Position numbers and translations under genes: made by a program. From the NCBI GenBank assembly GCA_021776195.1, contig JAJFGK010000057.1, forward strand, positions 1 to 36,872: a stretch of 36,872 nucleotides of DNA, given 5' to 3'. This document shows positions 33,776-36,872 of the stretch, piece by piece; positions within the stretch are counted from its first letter, which is position 1, and every line of letters starts with the position of its first letter. The notes beneath the pieces are model-generated. The model saw only the letters and a list, made by a program, of their open reading frames with translations. It did not search any database and was not told the origin of the DNA. The DNA is from Kiloniellaceae bacterium (GTDB lineage: Bacteria > Pseudomonadota > Alphaproteobacteria > Kiloniellales > Kiloniellaceae).

Positions 33776-33800
33776 GGCCCCAGCCCCCAGTTACGCACCG

Positions 33801-33841
33801 CCCGCCGGCGGCCTTCCGGGCCAAGGAGTCCAGCCGGCGGG
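33801..33841 (-). other. Inverted repeat between the giant repeat gene and the acyl-CoA ligase
   Basis: CCCGCCGGC (33801-33809) and GCCGGCGGG (33833-33841) form a perfect 9-bp stem with a 23-base loop that itself can pair. It lies in the 97-base gap after the giant gene. No T-run follows on the minus strand, so simple intrinsic termination is not supported. It may be a Rho-assisted terminator or an mRNA 3' structure. Confidence 0.4.
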
Positions 33842-33872
33842 TCAAAGGGCAAGCAAAAATCGTCCCCACGAC

Positions 33873-36872
33873 CTAGGCGGTGGCCATTTCCTCTTCCAGG
33901 CGGGATTCGAACACGGTCAGCTCCGCCACCAGCTTGTCCATGCGGCCCAGCGCCCGATCGAAGTCGTCCCTGGCCGCCGCGGCTTCCATCTCGCCGCGCA
34001 GGCTATCGATACGGTTGCGCTCGGCTTCCAGGGCTTCGCCGTCGAAACGATCGACCCGGTTCAGACGCTCTTTCAGTCCCGCTAATCTTTCGGTGTAGGT
34101 GGTCCGCTCGGCTTCCAGGTCCCGGATGAAGCTTTCCAGCGTGACGAGGCCCGAGGCGACATCGTCCAGCTTGAAGAGCGCCTGTTCGTGCTTCTTCTCC
34201 GCGGCCAGGTCCTCGGCTTGGGCGAAAGCGGCTTGGATGTTGCTCTGCAGCTTGCCGGCCTTGTCGTCTTTCAGGGGGTCTGAGACTTCGGCCAGGCGGT
34301 CGGCAACCTCGTCGCGGCGCTTATCGTAGCGCTGCTCCAACTCGCGGTACTTGGTCATCGCGGTCTCATGGCCCGCCAGCATGGCCTTGATGCGGTCCAT
34401 GGAGGCCAGCGCGGCGTCGAAGTCGTCCCTTGCCGCGGCCTCCTCCATCATCCCGCGACGTTCGACAAGGGATCGCTCGACCTCCACCAGCAGGGGGTAG
34501 CCCGAGCCTTGCGCCGCGTCGAGGCGGGTTTCGATGGCGGGCAGTTCGTTGGTGTAGCGCTTGCGCTCCGCGTCGATGTCTTCGAAGAGGGCCATGAACT
34601 CCGTGGTCAGGGGCTCCAACTCGTGCGCCTTCACCAGGGCCTTTTCCCAGCGGTTTTCCTTGACCAGCTTGGCGATCTCCTGACGCAACGGCTTGATGTC
34701 GGCCTTCAGCTTTGTCAGGCGCGGATTGAGGACCGCGCTTTCCGAAGTCTTGAGAGCCGGGGCGAGGATCTTCATGAGGTCCTTCAGCTCGGCCTCGTCG
34801 GCCTTGTATTGCGTCACCATTTCTTCCTGGCGCGCGACGATGGTCATCAAGGCGTCCAGATGGTCGTTGGCGATATCGTAGTCCTCGGCATCCGCCGCCT
34901 CGGTGACGTTGGTCTTTTGCCTTACGATGCCCTGTTCCAGGCTTTCGAGCTGCGGGTAGCCGCTCCCCCAGGCCGCGTCGATCTTGCCTTCCAGCTTGGC
35001 GAAGCGGTCCTCGAAGACCTTTTTCTCGGCGGCGATGTCGGCCTGGATCGATGTGACCTGCTTGACCAGGGCCTCGAGTTCGGTGAGCAGCATGAGGGCG
35101 TACTCAAAATCGTGCTCCTGCTCCGTGGCCTGCCGCTTGAGCTCGACCAGTTCTTCGATTTTCTCCTGCAGGGGCGGAAGGTCGATATTTTTCGATGGCG
35201 CCATGGCCGTCTTCAGGCCCGGCTTCAAGGCGTCGTTGCGCTTGTCGTACTCGGCTTCCAGGGCCTCGAACTTGGCGACTGTCTGGCTGTGGACCTCGAC
35301 AATCACCATGAGGGTGTCGAGCATGTCCAGCGCGCGTCCGTAGTCTTCCTCCTTGGCCGCCTCCTGGGACTGGATGTCGTACCTCTTGATCTGGAGTTCG
35401 GAGTCGAAGAGGCTCGCGTAGTCGGTCTCCGAGGCTGCCTCGATGCGGTCCTTGGTGGCGGCGTAGCGGGTGTCGTATTCCTGTTTCCTGGCGTCGCGCT
35501 GTTCCAGCAGGGTCTGGAATCCGACCAGGAGTTCTTCCAGATTCTCCAGGCAGGACAAGGCCTCGTCGAACTTGATCTCCGTGGCAAGCTGCTCCGCCGC
35601 GGCCTTCTGCTCGGCGATTTTCGTCTGTCCATTGACCAGAGCCGGGTACTTGACCGTCACGGCGGCCGCCTTGAGCGGGCCGGCCAGCGACTTCAGCTTG
35701 TCCTCGTAGGCTTGTTGCCTGGCGCGGTGGTCGGCCAGCAATTCCACGATCATGACGACCTGGCTTTTCAGCGATGTCTTGTAGTCGAGCGCCTCCGTAA
35801 AGGCCTCCCGCGCCGCGTCGGTCTCCATCTGCGCCTTGGTCGCGAGCATGTGCTCCTGCTTCGAGGTTATGGCCTCGAGGGGGATCGCTGCGCTGGCCTC
35901 TTCGACGTCTTTCAGAAGCTGGGCCAGTCCCTCCTCATAGTCGCGGCGCTGGGCTTCGATTTCCTCCCGATAGGCCTCCGTGGCTTCGAGCGTGGCTTCC
36001 AAGGGGAGTAGCAGCTTTTCGGCCGCATCGAGATCGGGCTTTGCGGCCGCGTCGTCCACGGCCTTCCGTTCGGATTCGATTTGGGCCTGACCGTTCTTCA
36101 GGTACTCGTTGGCGACGGGCTCCAGCGCTTGCTTGATGCGCGGCTCCAGGGCATCGCGTTTGTCGGTGAAGGCCTTTTCGCGGGCGCGGAACTCTTCCCA
36201 GCCCTTGGCGCACATGGTGACTTGGAGTTCCGCCGTCTCTTGGCTGACCAGCGCGGCCTCGTAGTCTTCCGCCGCGGCCGCGGCCTTGGCATCGTCGCGC
36301 GCGGAGACCGCATTGCGCTGCCATTCCTGGATCATCTGGTCCGGGCAGTCCGGCAGGATCTCCTCCAGCTTGGGCGCCATGGTGTCGCGGCGATCCTCGT
36401 ATTCCTTGATCTGGCCCTCGACCTTCTCGACCAGCTTGTCGTAGGCATCCAGCGTGCTCTCCAGATTGACCAACTCGGACAGGGCCTTGGCGTAGTCGGC
36501 CACCTCGGCGGCCTCCTTGGCCCTGTTGCTCCAGGTCGCGACCATGGCGCGACCGTGCGCCAGGTGCTTGTTCGGGCTCTCGACCAACGCCACCTCGACC
36601 CGCGGCCGCAATTCTTCCGTCTTGTCCTCGTAAGCCTGCTTGGCGGCGGCGAATGCTTCCATCGCACCTTCGAAGGCAGCCAGTTCGGCCTCCAGGGTCA
36701 CCAACTCGGCCAGAGCCTGCTGGTAGTCGCCACCCGAAGCCGCCTTCTCCATCCCGGCGAAGTTCTTTTCGGCGGCGCCCAGGTCCAGGTTCGCGGGTCT
36801 ATCGCCCTCGGATTTACGGGCTTCCTCGAGCCGGGCCTGAACGGCTGGCCGCTGTTCCTCGTAACTCGCCTC
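33873..36872 (-). CDS. Giant alpha-helical repeat protein, about 77-residue units (5' end outside the window)
   Basis: 999 residues are visible; the frame is open to the window edge, so the start lies upstream and the ATG at 36752 is only an internal methionine. The product is highly charged, almost entirely helical and has no signal or membrane segment in the visible part. A motif of type xDYxxALxxLxxL recurs at visible residues 49, 126, 203, 280, 357, 434, 510, 588, 664, 741, 817, 894 and 970, that is, every 76-78 residues. In between, each unit carries a YxxKxxxLxPxLxxA-like helix. Thirteen units are present and a partial one continues upstream. Units are strongly diverged, so the array is old. 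The family is not recognised. A structural, scaffold or ruler role is conceivable. It is transcribed toward the acyl-CoA ligase. Confidence 0.82.
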   Translation of the reverse strand, partial: EASYEEQRPAVQARLEEARKSEGDRPANLDLGAAEKNFAGMEKAASGGDYQQALAELVTLEAELAAFEGAMEAFAAAKQAYEDKTEELRPRVEVALVESPNKHLAHGRAMVATWSNRAKEAAEVADYAKALSELVNLESTLDAYDKLVEKVEGQIKEYEDRRDTMAPKLEEILPDCPDQMIQEWQRNAVSARDDAKAAAAAEDYEAALVSQETAELQVTMCAKGWEEFRAREKAFTDKRDALEPRIKQALEPVANEYLKNGQAQIESERKAVDDAAAKPDLDAAEKLLLPLEATLEATEAYREEIEAQRRDYEEGLAQLLKDVEEASAAIPLEAITSKQEHMLATKAQMETDAAREAFTEALDYKTSLKSQVVMIVELLADHRARQQAYEDKLKSLAGPLKAAAVTVKYPALVNGQTKIAEQKAAAEQLATEIKFDEALSCLENLEELLVGFQTLLEQRDARKQEYDTRYAATKDRIEAASETDYASLFDSELQIKRYDIQSQEAAKEEDYGRALDMLDTLMVIVEVHSQTVAKFEALEAEYDKRNDALKPGLKTAMAPSKNIDLPPLQEKIEELVELKRQATEQEHDFEYALMLLTELEALVKQVTSIQADIAAEKKVFEDRFAKLEGKIDAAWGSGYPQLESLEQGIVRQKTNVTEAADAEDYDIANDHLDALMTIVARQEEMVTQYKADEAELKDLMKILAPALKTSESAVLNPRLTKLKADIKPLRQEIAKLVKENRWEKALVKAHELEPLTTEFMALFEDIDAERKRYTNELPAIETRLDAAQGSGYPLLVEVERSLVERRGMMEEAAARDDFDAALASMDRIKAMLAGHETAMTKYRELEQRYDKRRDEVADRLAEVSDPLKDDKAGKLQSNIQAAFAQAEDLAAEKKHEQALFKLDDVASGLVTLESFIRDLEAERTTYTERLAGLKERLNRVDRFDGEALEAERNRIDSLRGEMEAAAARDDFDRALGRMDKLVAELTVFESRLEEEMATA

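Noticed and set aside
34368..36011. 547-codon plus-strand frame opposite the giant repeat gene
   Set aside because: Leu/Gly/Gln-rich reverse-strand shadow; the minus frame has a strict 77-residue period and continues to the window edge.
33873..36872. Giant gene as a TPR, spectrin or SMC-type protein
   Set aside because: The period of about 77 is neither 34 nor about 106, there is no TPR consensus at W/G/Y positions, and no Walker motifs are present in the visible part.

Overview
The window is about 36.9 kb of GC-rich, densely packed bacterial chromosome. Short intergenic gaps, ATGA/GTGA/TTGA start-stop overlaps and strong GC bias at third codon positions suggest an alphaproteobacterium, probably of Rhodospirillales type. 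This is inferred from gene content: a thiO-S-G-E cluster, tandem dimethylglycine-dehydrogenase-like flavoproteins, the glutathione-dependent formaldehyde pathway and a bactofilin. No rRNA, tRNA, CRISPR array, insertion sequence or phage gene is visible.

Layout. (1) 1-3958 (+) is a thiamine operon: the tail of an unidentified gene, a pyrimidine-precursor binding protein (thiY-like), glycine oxidase thiO, thiS, thiG and a thiE/tenI-like gene, mostly translationally coupled. (2) 3959-10149 is mixed: a palindromic intergenic element, two small unknown genes, a conspicuous AT-rich island (about 5160-5400), a TPR lipoprotein with a strong terminator, a secreted beta/gamma-crystallin-like protein with a six-cysteine C-terminal domain, cobU, and a lipoprotein. 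(3) 10162-12928 holds a D-cysteine desulfhydrase-family enzyme, a PhyH-type dioxygenase and a DeoR regulator. (4) 13105-22961 (+) is one coherent operon of about 10 kb: a betaine-type binding protein, a permease made of two fused permease domains, a degenerate choline-kinase-like protein, two tandem dimethylglycine/sarcosine-dehydrogenase-like flavoproteins and a second, intact choline-kinase-like protein. Three 7-bp direct repeats with an exact 10-bp period lie in the divergent DeoR/transporter control region. No ABC ATPase gene is present. (5) 23262-27572 holds a short DksA/TraR-type zinc-finger protein, an unknown protein, an EthD-domain protein, an enoyl-CoA hydratase with a divergent TetR regulator, and a further DAO-family flavoprotein. 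(6) 27775-33775 holds a bactofilin, the formaldehyde detoxification pair fghA/adhC, a histidine-rich TPR-like protein and an acyl-CoA ligase. (7) 33873-36872 (-) is the 3' part of a giant gene whose product consists of 13 visible, highly regular repeats of about 77 residues.

How the parts may fit: the operon in region 4 looks like an uptake and N-demethylation system for a methylated amine. Formaldehyde or C1-folate released by such demethylation could be handled by adhC/fghA further downstream. The two choline-kinase homologues, one with a substituted metal-ligand residue, are unusual partners for demethylases. This operon and the giant repeat protein are the best candidates for something not yet described.
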